Notes under the pieces: generated by a model | Told to the model about the DNA's origin: nothing | The model's input: the letters and a program-made list of their open reading frames with translations, nothing else | Database searches by the model: none | Shown: in pieces, positions 1 to 7,091 of the stretch | How positions within the stretch are numbered: position 1 is the first letter of the stretch | Layout: each line of letters opens with the position of its first letter | Program-made: the position numbers and the translations under genes | Assembly: GCA_020345945.1 (NCBI GenBank) | Contig: CP070773.1 | Span: 1,045,998-1,059,027 of the forward strand | From: Candidatus Bathyarchaeota archaeon | GTDB lineage: Archaea; Thermoproteota; Bathyarchaeia; RBG-16-48-13; GCA-020345945 | DNA length: 13,030 nt | Direction: 5' to 3'

Positions 1-370
1 GCTTGATTCTTTGATTGAACTTACTGGAGCCAAGTCTGTAAACTACTTGGAAAAACGGCAGTGCTGTGGGGCTCCTACGATGGGGGTAGATGAGAAACTC
101 TCTCTCCAGATCGTCAGGAAAAAGCTCCAGAGCATTCAGGAGGCTAAGGTGGATGCCATAGTTACGGTCTGCCCCTTCTGCCACACTCATCTTGATCTAA
201 ACCAGATACGAATAGAGGAAGACTATGGGGAGAGCTATGGAATACCAGTTCTTCACTATACTCAACTTCTAGGTCTAGCCCAAGGCTATGATCCAAATGA
301 CCTAGGATTCTACGAGAATCGAGTTATGGCTGACGAGTTGCTGGATCTGATACACAACAAGGAGGATTAG
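1..370 (+). CDS. hdrB: HdrB-like heterodisulfide reductase subunit B, C-terminal part (5' end outside window)
   Basis: The reading frame is open to the left edge, so this is the C-terminal ~122 residues of a longer protein. It carries the second half of a CCG domain: adjacent cysteines at bases 62-67 in QCCGAPTMG, then 34 residues, then CPFC at 170-181. This CC-X34-C-X2-C pattern is the non-cubane iron-sulfur ligand set of HdrB, the subunit that in methanogens reduces the CoM-S-S-CoB disulfide. The stop overlaps nothing, but the hdrA start follows by 2 bases, so the two are co-transcribed. HdrC is not in the window and may lie upstream. The substrate here is unknown: the CCG domain is also found in sHdrB, in succinate- or lactate-linked oxidoreductases and in other thiol/disulfide enzymes. 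Pairing with HdrA makes HdrB the best call. Confidence 0.85.
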   Translation, partial: LDSLIELTGAKSVNYLEKRQCCGAPTMGVDEKLSLQIVRKKLQSIQEAKVDAIVTVCPFCHTHLDLNQIRIEEDYGESYGIPVLHYTQLLGLAQGYDPNDLGFYENRVMADELLDLIHNKED

Positions 371-372
371 GA

Positions 373-3300
373 ATGGGAGATGAACCACGTATCGGTGTAT
401 ACATCTGTCATTGTGGTGGAAACATTAGCGACACCGTGAATGTAGAAGCTGCGAAGAAATCTTCCAAGGCTATCAAGGGAGTCGAGGTCGCAGAGACAAC
501 GAAGTACGTCTGTAGCAACCTTGGTCAGAACATGATAAGACAGGGAATAAAGGAACATAAGCTCAATAGGATTGTTGTGGCTTCATGCTCACCCAGACTG
601 CACCTTGAGACGTTTAGACGGACCGTGAAATTGGAGGGATTAAACCCATACCTTCTCGAGATGGTGAACATAAGAGAACACTGCAGCTGGATCCACGATG
701 ATATTGAAAAAGCTACTCTCAAAGCAACCGATCTTCTTCGCGGTGCAGTAGGGCGTGCTCAGTATCTTGAACCCTTGGAACCAAGAAAGGTGAAGGTAAA
801 CAGGGACATCTTGGTCATTGGCGGAGGTATTGCAGGGATCACTGCGGCAACTGAACTCGCCGACAACGGCTATCAAGTCTGCCTTGTAGAGAAGTCATCG
901 AGTATTGGCGGTCATATGGCTCAGCTCAGCAAGACTTTTCCAACACTTGACTGTTCATCCTGCATTCTAACGCCAATGATGGTGTATGCAGTACAACATC
1001 CAAACATCAAGATTCTTTCCATGAGTGAAGTTGTCTCTGTCGAAGGCTCACCCGGAAACTACCGGGTCTCTGTCGTAAAGCATCCCAGATTTGTCGACGA
1101 AGAAAACTGTACAGCTTGTGGTGAATGCTCGAATGAATGCCCGGTGGAAGTTCCCAGCGAGTTTGAGGAAGGAATCGGTACACGTAAGGCCATATACGTT
1201 CCTTTCCCACAGGCTATACCAAACTCCTACTTGATAGATAAGAGAGGAACCCCGCCGTGTAGGTCTGCGTGTCCCGCTGGTGTCAACGTACAAGGCTACG
1301 TCGCACTCATCTCTCAAGGCAAGTTCAAAGAGGCTCTTGAACTGATCAGAAGAGATAATCCCTTCCCCGCCGTCTGTGGCAGGGTCTGCTTCCACCCCTG
1401 TGAGAAAGAATGTAAACGCAACGAGGTCGACGAACCTCTGGCTATCAACGCTCTTAAACGGTTCGTAGCCGATCGTGAGCTAACCCTCAGTACAGAGAAA
1501 ACTGAACCCATACCCCTAATCCATGAAGAGAAGATTGCAGTAGTAGGATCAGGACCTGCCGGACTTACAGCTGCCCGTGAACTAGCTAAATTGGGGTATC
1601 CGGTCACAGTCTTTGAATCCTTACCGAAACCCGGTGGCATGCTAAGGGTAGGTATTCCGAGCTATAGGCTTCCAAAGGATATACTCGATAAGGAAATCGG
1701 CCTGATAGAGAGTCTTGGTGTCAAGATCAAGAATAACATAGAAATCGGTAAAAAACTAACGATCAATGATCTCCGCCAGCAAGGTTACGCTGCGGTGTTC
1801 TTCGCAGTTGGCGTTCAAGAATGCCGAAGACTGAGAATAGATGGGGAAGACCTTGTAGGCGTAATACCTGCACTGGAGTTCCTAAAACAGGCTAACCTAG
1901 GTAGACGTGAAAAAGTTGGACGAAAAGTGGTGGTAATTGGTGGCGGAAATGTCGCTATCGATGCAGCAAGAACCGCTCTAAGAAGCAATGCAAAAGAGGT
2001 CTCCATCCTATATCGAAGATCGAGAGAGGAGATGCCTGCATATTCCACTGAGGTAGAAGAGGCAGTGAGAGAAGGAGTCAAAATCCATTATCTCGTTTCA
2101 CCCAAGAAAATCCTAGGAAAGAAACATGTCAACTCTATAGAATGTATTAGAATGCAGTTGGGAGAACCTGACGAGTCTGGACGAAAACGTCCCGTACCAA
2201 TAGAAGGTTCTGAGTTCACTGTTGAAGCTGACACAATAATCCCGGCAGTTGGACAGTCCCTTGAGATCTCCCTGGTACCCAAAAAGATGAAGCTCTCACA
2301 GGAGAAGACGATCGTTGTCGACCCTATTACGCTCCAGACGAATATATCGTTCGTATTTGCTGGGGGGGATGCGGTAACAGGAGAGGCTACCATCGTCGAT
2401 GCGATAGCCCAAGGAAAGAAGGCTGCCGTATCTATCGACCGCTACCTTAGAGGCGAAGATATGGAGGTCGAGAGAGGAGAACTCCCCCCAGTAGTCGAAG
2501 AGGTTCCCAAGGAAAATGTGGCGAAAGTACCTAGACAAGTGATGCCTAAACTTCCCCTTGACCAGAGAACCATTAACAAAGAAGTGGAACTCGGATTTAC
2601 AGAAGAAATGGCGTTGAAAGAAGCCAAGAGATGCCTTGCTTGCGGAGGATGCTCAGAATGTCTAGAATGTGAGAAAGTATGTGAGATAGAGGGATGCATA
2701 GATCATCATCAGAAAGAAGAGACATATGAACTAGACGTGGGTGCTATTATTGTCTCCACTGGCTTCGAACAGATCAATCCAAAAAACCTGGGGGAGTATA
2801 GTTTCGGGGAGCACCCAGACATAATTACCAACCTGCAATTTGAACGCCTAATGATACAAGGAATACGCAAGCCATCCGATGGGAAGAAACCTAGAAAAGT
2901 AGCCTTCGTACTCTGTGTCGGAAGTCGCATGTTGAACGGAGATACTGGTGAGAAACACTGCTGCAAGATAGGCTGTATGGTCGCGATAAAACAGGCCAAA
3001 CTGTTGCAGAAAGCTATACCTGAGGCTGAACCGTGGATCTTCTACGTCGACGTAAGGGCTGACGGAAAAGGTTACGAAGAGTTCTACATGGATGCCCAGG
3101 AACACGGCGTACAGTTTGTCAGAGGTCGAGTAGCAGAGGTTCTCCCTACCGACGGAGGAGTCTTGGTGAGGGCTGAAGACACCTCTCTCGGAACACTGAT
3201 TGAGGGAAACTTCGATCTAGTAGTCTTGAGCTCAGAGATTGTTCCCCATGTATCAACTCAAGATATCGCCAGACGACTTGGTATTCACATAGGATCGGAC

Positions 3301-4131
3301 GGTTTCTTCCTAGAGAGACACTACAAGCTTAAACCCGTTGACAGCCGACGACCAGGAATATATCTCAGTGGATGTGCGCTTGGCCCCAAAGATGTGAGAG
3401 AGACTACTCTTGAAGCGATGTCGACAGCTTTACGGGCTGCAACTTTCCTAGGAACTGGTGAAATCTCGCTCTCCCCAGAGGTGGCTTCCATAGATCTATC
3501 AACATGCAATGATTGCCGGGAGTGCGTGGATTTCTGTCCTGCAGGTGCCATCGAAGACACGTCGGAAGGATTGGTAGTCAACCCTATATCGTGTATTGGG
3601 TGTGGGATGTGTGTGCCCCGGTGTTCCCAACAGGCAATCGATCTTCACCACTGTAACGAAGCTCAACTGCTGGCTCAAATCCATAACCTTAGCAAGGAAG
3701 GGGAGTCGCCGAGGATAATTGCCTTTCTTGAAGGCAATACTGCTTATGCCTCTGCGGACCTTGCTGGACAGACCCGGCTGGACTATTCTCCGCTTATCAA
3801 AATAATCCGTGTTCCAAGTACTGGGCGGGTCGGCTTTAACCATGTTTTGAACGCCTTCTCCTCTGGCGCTGACGGTGTAGTATTCATTGAAGGGGACGAC
3901 AGTGTCTTCGACGAAGAGAAGTTGAGAAAACATGTCATTGACCTGAAGAAAGAGTTGAAAGAATATGGGGTTAATCCCCTGCGTTTGATTCATACTACAA
4001 CCACGATCCCACAATACGACAAGATCTTAAATCTATTCGAGACTTTTGTTGAAAGAATCTCCAAGATGGGAGTCCTCTCTAGAGACGAACGCTCAAGAAT
4101 CAAAGAAGAAATAATGGAAGCAAAGAAATGA
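373..4131 (+). CDS. hdrA: HdrA flavoprotein fused to an NfnB/GltD-like NAD(P)H oxidoreductase module and a degenerate MvhD domain
   Basis: This is the electron-bifurcating flavoprotein of a heterodisulfide reductase-type complex, unusually long at 1252 aa (typical HdrA is ~650). Domain order by residue: HdrA N-terminal domain 1-135 (Cys12/14/47/72); first half of the FAD domain, VIGGGIAG at 148-155 and LDCSSCILTP at 192-201; first ferredoxin cluster Cys246/249/252/256; inserted NfnB/GltD module ~293-694; cysteine-rich segment 754-775; second half of the FAD domain ~785-1030 with CVGSR at 848-852; two [4Fe-4S] motifs, Cys1045/1048/1051/1055 and Cys1074/1077/1080/1084; and an MvhD/FlpD-like C-terminal domain 1113-1232. 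The inserted module has its own FAD motif (VVGSGPAG, 390-397), an NAD(P)H motif (GGGNVAIDAART, 523-534, then YRRSREEMPA, 547-556) and a second FAD motif (FAGGDA, 662-667). The MvhD-like domain has no cysteine left. GGAGG at 361-365 sets the start. A soluble cytoplasmic complex with HdrB is expected. The electron donor (NADH or NADPH) and acceptors are inferred, not shown. Confidence 0.9.
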   Translation: MGDEPRIGVYICHCGGNISDTVNVEAAKKSSKAIKGVEVAETTKYVCSNLGQNMIRQGIKEHKLNRIVVASCSPRLHLETFRRTVKLEGLNPYLLEMVNIREHCSWIHDDIEKATLKATDLLRGAVGRAQYLEPLEPRKVKVNRDILVIGGGIAGITAATELADNGYQVCLVEKSSSIGGHMAQLSKTFPTLDCSSCILTPMMVYAVQHPNIKILSMSEVVSVEGSPGNYRVSVVKHPRFVDEENCTACGECSNECPVEVPSEFEEGIGTRKAIYVPFPQAIPNSYLIDKRGTPPCRSACPAGVNVQGYVALISQGKFKEALELIRRDNPFPAVCGRVCFHPCEKECKRNEVDEPLAINALKRFVADRELTLSTEKTEPIPLIHEEKIAVVGSGPAGLTAARELAKLGYPVTVFESLPKPGGMLRVGIPSYRLPKDILDKEIGLIESLGVKIKNNIEIGKKLTINDLRQQGYAAVFFAVGVQECRRLRIDGEDLVGVIPALEFLKQANLGRREKVGRKVVVIGGGNVAIDAARTALRSNAKEVSILYRRSREEMPAYSTEVEEAVREGVKIHYLVSPKKILGKKHVNSIECIRMQLGEPDESGRKRPVPIEGSEFTVEADTIIPAVGQSLEISLVPKKMKLSQEKTIVVDPITLQTNISFVFAGGDAVTGEATIVDAIAQGKKAAVSIDRYLRGEDMEVERGELPPVVEEVPKENVAKVPRQVMPKLPLDQRTINKEVELGFTEEMALKEAKRCLACGGCSECLECEKVCEIEGCIDHHQKEETYELDVGAIIVSTGFEQINPKNLGEYSFGEHPDIITNLQFERLMIQGIRKPSDGKKPRKVAFVLCVGSRMLNGDTGEKHCCKIGCMVAIKQAKLLQKAIPEAEPWIFYVDVRADGKGYEEFYMDAQEHGVQFVRGRVAEVLPTDGGVLVRAEDTSLGTLIEGNFDLVVLSSEIVPHVSTQDIARRLGIHIGSDGFFLERHYKLKPVDSRRPGIYLSGCALGPKDVRETTLEAMSTALRAATFLGTGEISLSPEVASIDLSTCNDCRECVDFCPAGAIEDTSEGLVVNPISCIGCGMCVPRCSQQAIDLHHCNEAQLLAQIHNLSKEGESPRIIAFLEGNTAYASADLAGQTRLDYSPLIKIIRVPSTGRVGFNHVLNAFSSGADGVVFIEGDDSVFDEEKLRKHVIDLKKELKEYGVNPLRLIHTTTTIPQYDKILNLFETFVERISKMGVLSRDERSRIKEEIMEAKK

Positions 4132-4186
4132 CTAGTCGTTTCTTAGTCAAAATATCCTGTAAAATGGAATCAAGGAGAGATATGCG

Positions 4187-4621
4187 ATGACTAAACTATT
4201 TGGAAAATATGAGTATCCTGAAGGACTGTACTACTCGAGAGATCATCTCTGGGCCAAGATTGAAGATGGGAAGGTCCGGGTTGGACTTACCGATTTCGCA
4301 CGGCAGATCTCTGGCAAGATCAGGTCTATTCGTCTAAGACCTCCTGAACGTACAGTTGAACAAGGCAGAACTCTTGGGACTATGGAGACAGGGAAATGGG
4401 TAGGTCCAATAAAATCACCGATTAGTGGAACCATCCTTGAGAACAACTCAGTCTTAAGGAGAAAGGCTAGTCTACTTAACGAGGATTCATATGGACAGGG
4501 CTGGGTCTCTCTGCTTCAGCCTATAAACCTTGAAGAAGAACTGAAGCTATTGATGACTGAGATTGATGAGTCCTGGCTTCGACAAGAGATGGAGAAATAC
4601 GGAGAAGAAGAACAACCCTGA
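4187..4621 (+). CDS. GcvH-like lipoyl carrier protein (possible lipoate-binding protein, LbpA-like)
   Basis: This 144-aa protein has the GcvH fold signature: YSRDHLWAKIEDGKVRVGLT near residues 16-35 and LLNEDSYGQGW at 96-106. The lipoylation lysine is Lys70 in TMETGKWVGPIKSP, aligned with the ESVKAASD segment of glycine cleavage H proteins. The C-terminal ~25 residues form an acidic helical tail beyond the usual end. In glycine cleavage the H protein carries aminomethyl groups between P, T and L proteins. None of those is in this window; instead it sits between hdrBA and an OsmC-like gene, with a lipoate ligase downstream. The residues around Lys70 differ from standard GcvH, which fits a lipoate-binding protein dedicated to an Hdr-type complex, though an ordinary GcvH cannot be excluded. 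GGAGAG at 4174-4179, 7 bases upstream, supports this ATG. It lies 55 bases after hdrA and is probably in the same operon. Confidence 0.85.
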   Translation: MTKLFGKYEYPEGLYYSRDHLWAKIEDGKVRVGLTDFARQISGKIRSIRLRPPERTVEQGRTLGTMETGKWVGPIKSPISGTILENNSVLRRKASLLNEDSYGQGWVSLLQPINLEEELKLLMTEIDESWLRQEMEKYGEEEQP

Positions 4622-4702
4622 TTCCCGTATCGCTTCAGAGGCTTTCCTGGAGTGTACTTGATTAGTGCCAAGGGATGGGGATGGTTATAGGGGAAGACAA
4701 GA

Positions 4703-5152
4703 ATGACGAAGTTCCCTAAAAAGGTGAAGTACGATATCAATTTGGTTTGGGACATGGAAAGCGGAGGAGATGTCTATTTCAAGCGTTCTCCGAAGCTGAA
4801 ACTAGATATGCCGGTAGAGTTCGGTGGCAAGGGCAGGTCTCCGTGTCCAGACGAGTACTTCCTATCAGCGGTTGGCGGATGTTATCTCACAACTTTTCTA
4901 TACTTCAAGGAAAGGCTAGGACTAAAACCGAGAGATTTAAGGGTGACAGTCCAGGCAACAGCGAATTACTTTGCACCTAAGGGCTATAGAATCACAGAGA
5001 TAATGGTCTTTATGCAGGTCGATGTAGATGAAGAAGAAAAGGAGAAAGCTGAAGAGTGCATAGAACTGACGATAGAACACTGCCACTTGACCCGTTCAAT
5101 GGAACAGGGACTTCCCATCAAGGTAGTACCCAACGTAAGGGTTCATAGCTGA
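4703..5152 (+). CDS. OsmC/Ohr-family protein (thiol peroxidase-like)
   Basis: This 149-aa protein matches the OsmC fold in length and layout. It has a GGKGRSPCPDEYFLSAVGGC segment (residues 41-60) and a C-terminal EHCHLTRSM segment (125-133). Cys60 and Cys127 fall where the peroxidatic and resolving cysteines of OsmC/Ohr lie (about 60 and 125). The pair suggests hydroperoxide reduction or another thiol/persulfide reaction in the cytoplasm. Ohr/OsmC enzymes are known to be reduced by lipoylated proteins rather than by thioredoxin, which makes the position between a lipoyl carrier gene and a lipoate ligase gene notable. Additional cysteines at 48 and 119 are of unknown role. A purine-rich GGGGA at 4690-4694 precedes the ATG by 8 bases. 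Many archaeal OsmC-like proteins have no proven activity, so the peroxidase role is inference. Confidence 0.85.
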   Translation: MTKFPKKVKYDINLVWDMESGGDVYFKRSPKLKLDMPVEFGGKGRSPCPDEYFLSAVGGCYLTTFLYFKERLGLKPRDLRVTVQATANYFAPKGYRITEIMVFMQVDVDEEEKEKAEECIELTIEHCHLTRSMEQGLPIKVVPNVRVHS

Positions 5153-5192
5153 TAACTTTCTTCAAATCAAGACTTGAACTGGTGACGCATCT

Positions 5193-6299
5193 ATGAGGAA
5201 GTGGAGGTTGATCGATATGGGCACAGCCAGACCTTTTGTCGCCCAGACTTTCTATGAGGCCGTTGCTGAGGCTGTCGATCGAGGTTTATCCCCAAACACG
5301 ATAATTCTAGTCCAACCCTCAGATCCCTACGTATGCATAGGCTTCCACCAAGAGGTTGAACGGGAGATCGATCTCGAGTACTGTCGAAGCAGAGGCCTTC
5401 CGATTATCAGAAGATCTCAGGGAGGTGGTGCAGTATACCTCGATAGCAACCAGCTCTTCTATCAAGTAGTAGCAAAGGATCAGAATGAGACTATCCCTAC
5501 GCGGGTAGAAAGACTCTTTGAGAGGCTTCTGAAGGTGACGGTCTATGTTTACAGAAGGCTTGGTTTACCTGCGAAGTTCAAGCCGTTGAACGACGTCATT
5601 GTGAATGGAAGAAAGATCTCCGGAAACGGGGCTAGCAGACTTGGAAACGGGACAACAATCCTAGTCGGCAATATAATCCTAGACCTAGACTACGATTCGA
5701 TGGCTAGCGTCCTGAAGGTTCCAAGCGAAAAGTTCAGAGACAAGATAGCTAAGAACATGAAAGATTGGGTTACCTCGCTGAATAGAGAACTAGGCTTCGT
5801 CCCATCCCAAGATGAGGTCAAGACGTCTCTAGTAGAGGGTTACGAGAAGGTCTTGAGAATCAAACTTATCGAGTCTGGGATCACTGAGGCTGAGAGAAGG
5901 ATATGGGAAGATGAGATTGAACCGAGACATCTCTCCATGGAATGGCTGTACATGCCTGAGTTGAGACACAAAGAGCTCCTAGAAGGAAGAAAAGTGAAGA
6001 TCGCTGAAGGCATACATGTAGTTGAGACTGATCACAAAGCACAGAAGTTGATAAGAATAAGGGCGGCTCTTAGGGAGACCAGAATAATTGACATAATGGT
6101 AACGGGCGACTTCTTCATGGTGCCCGAGGAAGCCCTCCAAGATCTAGAGTTAAGACTAAAGGGGGTATCCCTGAATAAGGACGAAGTCTTAGGTAGAGTT
6201 CGAAGGTTTTATGAGAGTAGTAAAGTTCAGACCCCTGGATTGACTCAAGAAGAACTCGCAGAGGCTATAATGAAATTAGGGGAATTCGCAGAGATCTAA
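5193..6299 (+). CDS. lplA: Lipoate-protein ligase A with fused C-terminal accessory (LplB-like) domain
   Basis: Attaches lipoate (or octanoate) to carrier lysines, using ATP to form lipoyl-AMP. The N-terminal catalytic domain (~1-250) has the lipoate-binding RRSQGGGAVYLD motif at 73-84 and the catalytic-lysine segment NGRKISGNG at 138-146 (Lys141). The C-terminal ~100 residues (from about 268) resemble the accessory domain: KLIRIRAALRETRI then GDFFMVPEE near 305-313. In some archaea (e.g. Thermoplasma) the two domains are separate LplA and LplB proteins; here one 368-aa chain holds both. The usual histidine after GGGAVY (HDLG in many LplA) is leucine in this protein (LDSN). GGTGA at 5181-5185 supports the ATG. 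The gene follows the OsmC gene by 40 bases in the same direction. The lipoyl carrier two genes upstream is the obvious substrate. It is the last gene before a new promoter. Confidence 0.9.
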   Translation: MRKWRLIDMGTARPFVAQTFYEAVAEAVDRGLSPNTIILVQPSDPYVCIGFHQEVEREIDLEYCRSRGLPIIRRSQGGGAVYLDSNQLFYQVVAKDQNETIPTRVERLFERLLKVTVYVYRRLGLPAKFKPLNDVIVNGRKISGNGASRLGNGTTILVGNIILDLDYDSMASVLKVPSEKFRDKIAKNMKDWVTSLNRELGFVPSQDEVKTSLVEGYEKVLRIKLIESGITEAERRIWEDEIEPRHLSMEWLYMPELRHKELLEGRKVKIAEGIHVVETDHKAQKLIRIRAALRETRIIDIMVTGDFFMVPEEALQDLELRLKGVSLNKDEVLGRVRRFYESSKVQTPGLTQEELAEAIMKLGEFAEI

Positions 6300-6341
6300 C
6301 CCCCCTCAACAGAGATACTCTTCTACTTTACGGAACACCAG

Positions 6342-6356
6342 CGAAAGGTTAAAAGA
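6342..6356 (+). promoter_or_regulatory. BRE/TATA promoter for secE-spt5-rpl11
   Basis: GCGAAAGGTTAAAAG reads as a purine-rich BRE (CGAAAG) directly followed by an A/T-rich TATA element (TTAAAA). A start site about 25 bases downstream would fall near 6376, giving a ~28-base leader before secE. It lies in the 104-base gap after lplA, which otherwise holds only a pyrimidine-rich stretch (6317-6329) that could help terminate the lplA transcript. The position of the start site is inferred. Confidence 0.55.
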
Positions 6357-6403
6357 CGGGTCTGAGTACAATCCCGAGAACCCTGTATCAGAGGAAGAAG
6401 ACT

Positions 6404-6583
6404 ATGGAACTCCGCGAGTTCATAACCAGCTGCAGAAGAGTCCTGACGATCTCAAAGAAACCTTCTGGGAATGAACTTCAGCTATCAGTCAAGATTTCTG
6501 CACTTGGACTTCTCTTGATAGGCGGAGTTGCTTTCATCATCCGGTTTGCTTCAGCGATGATACAGGGCTTTACAGCACCATAA
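6404..6583 (+). CDS. secE: Preprotein translocase subunit SecE (Sec61 gamma)
   Basis: A 59-residue protein with the archaeal SecE/Sec61-gamma layout. It has a short cytoplasmic amphipathic N-terminus (MELREFITSCRRVLTISKKP), a linker, and one C-terminal membrane segment (about residues 31-48, ISALGLLLIGGVAFIIRF) followed by a short tail. It clamps SecY in the protein-conducting channel. The identification rests on length, single C-terminal membrane helix, the RVL..SKKPS pattern, and its position directly before spt5, which is a conserved archaeal arrangement. Purine-rich GAGGAAGAAG (6391-6400) lies just before the ATG. It ends 16 bases before the spt5 start. Sequence of such small proteins diverges fast, so the context carries much of the weight. 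Confidence 0.85.
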   Translation: MELREFITSCRRVLTISKKPSGNELQLSVKISALGLLLIGGVAFIIRFASAMIQGFTAP

Positions 6584-6599
6584 CCTTTGGGATGATCAT

Positions 6600-7091
6600 T
6601 TGGAGGCTAAAGAAGAACAGTCATTGGTCTTCGCAGTTAGAACAACTGCGGGACAGGAGAGAAACGTTGCTGATATACTGGCTGCAAGGGCGCAGTCCAA
6701 AGGACTTGATCTTCGTGCGATTCTTGCGCCCGAGACGCTTAAAGGCTATATCTTCATTGAGGTTCCAAGCCCTCATCTAGTTGAAGATGCCATCTCAGGG
6801 ATCAAACACATAAAGTCTAGAGTCCCTGGTCTTGTTAGTTTCGTGGATATAGAGAGATACATCATCACCAAACCTGTAATCGAGGAGTTGGAAGTTGGAG
6901 CTTCGGTAGAGATTATCGGGGGGCCGTTCAAGGGGATGAAAGCTACTATAACACGTGTCGACCGTTCAAAGCAAGAAGTTACATTGGAACTACTTGAGGC
7001 AACCTTCACTCTTCCGATAACTGTACATGCCGACTATGTGAAATTAACTCGACGGGCTAAATCGGATGAAGAATCAAGTGATGCTGCATGA
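6600..7091 (+). CDS. spt5: Transcription elongation factor Spt5 (archaeal NusG)
   Basis: Binds RNA polymerase clamp together with Spt4 and increases processivity. The 163-aa protein has an NGN domain (about residues 9-90; LVFAVRTTAGQERNVADIL, then ETLKGYIFIEV) and a KOW domain (about 98-135; VGASVEIIGGPFKGMKATI). A short charged tail follows. The start is a TTG: no other in-frame start exists upstream before a stop that would leave the NGN domain intact, and GGGATGATC at 6589-6597 resembles the GGTGATC part of the archaeal ribosome binding site, though it lies very close. The stop overlaps the L11 start by four bases (ATGA), so translation is probably coupled. The alternative frame at 6592-6780 is not a gene. 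Confidence 0.93.
   Translation: MEAKEEQSLVFAVRTTAGQERNVADILAARAQSKGLDLRAILAPETLKGYIFIEVPSPHLVEDAISGIKHIKSRVPGLVSFVDIERYIITKPVIEELEVGASVEIIGGPFKGMKATITRVDRSKQEVTLELLEATFTLPITVHADYVKLTRRAKSDEESSDAA

Noticed and set aside
3499..4014. Long minus-strand open frame of 171 codons opposite the end of hdrA
   Set aside because: It is antisense to clear HdrA ferredoxin and MvhD-like coding sequence and shows no recognisable protein pattern; a shadow of the real frame.
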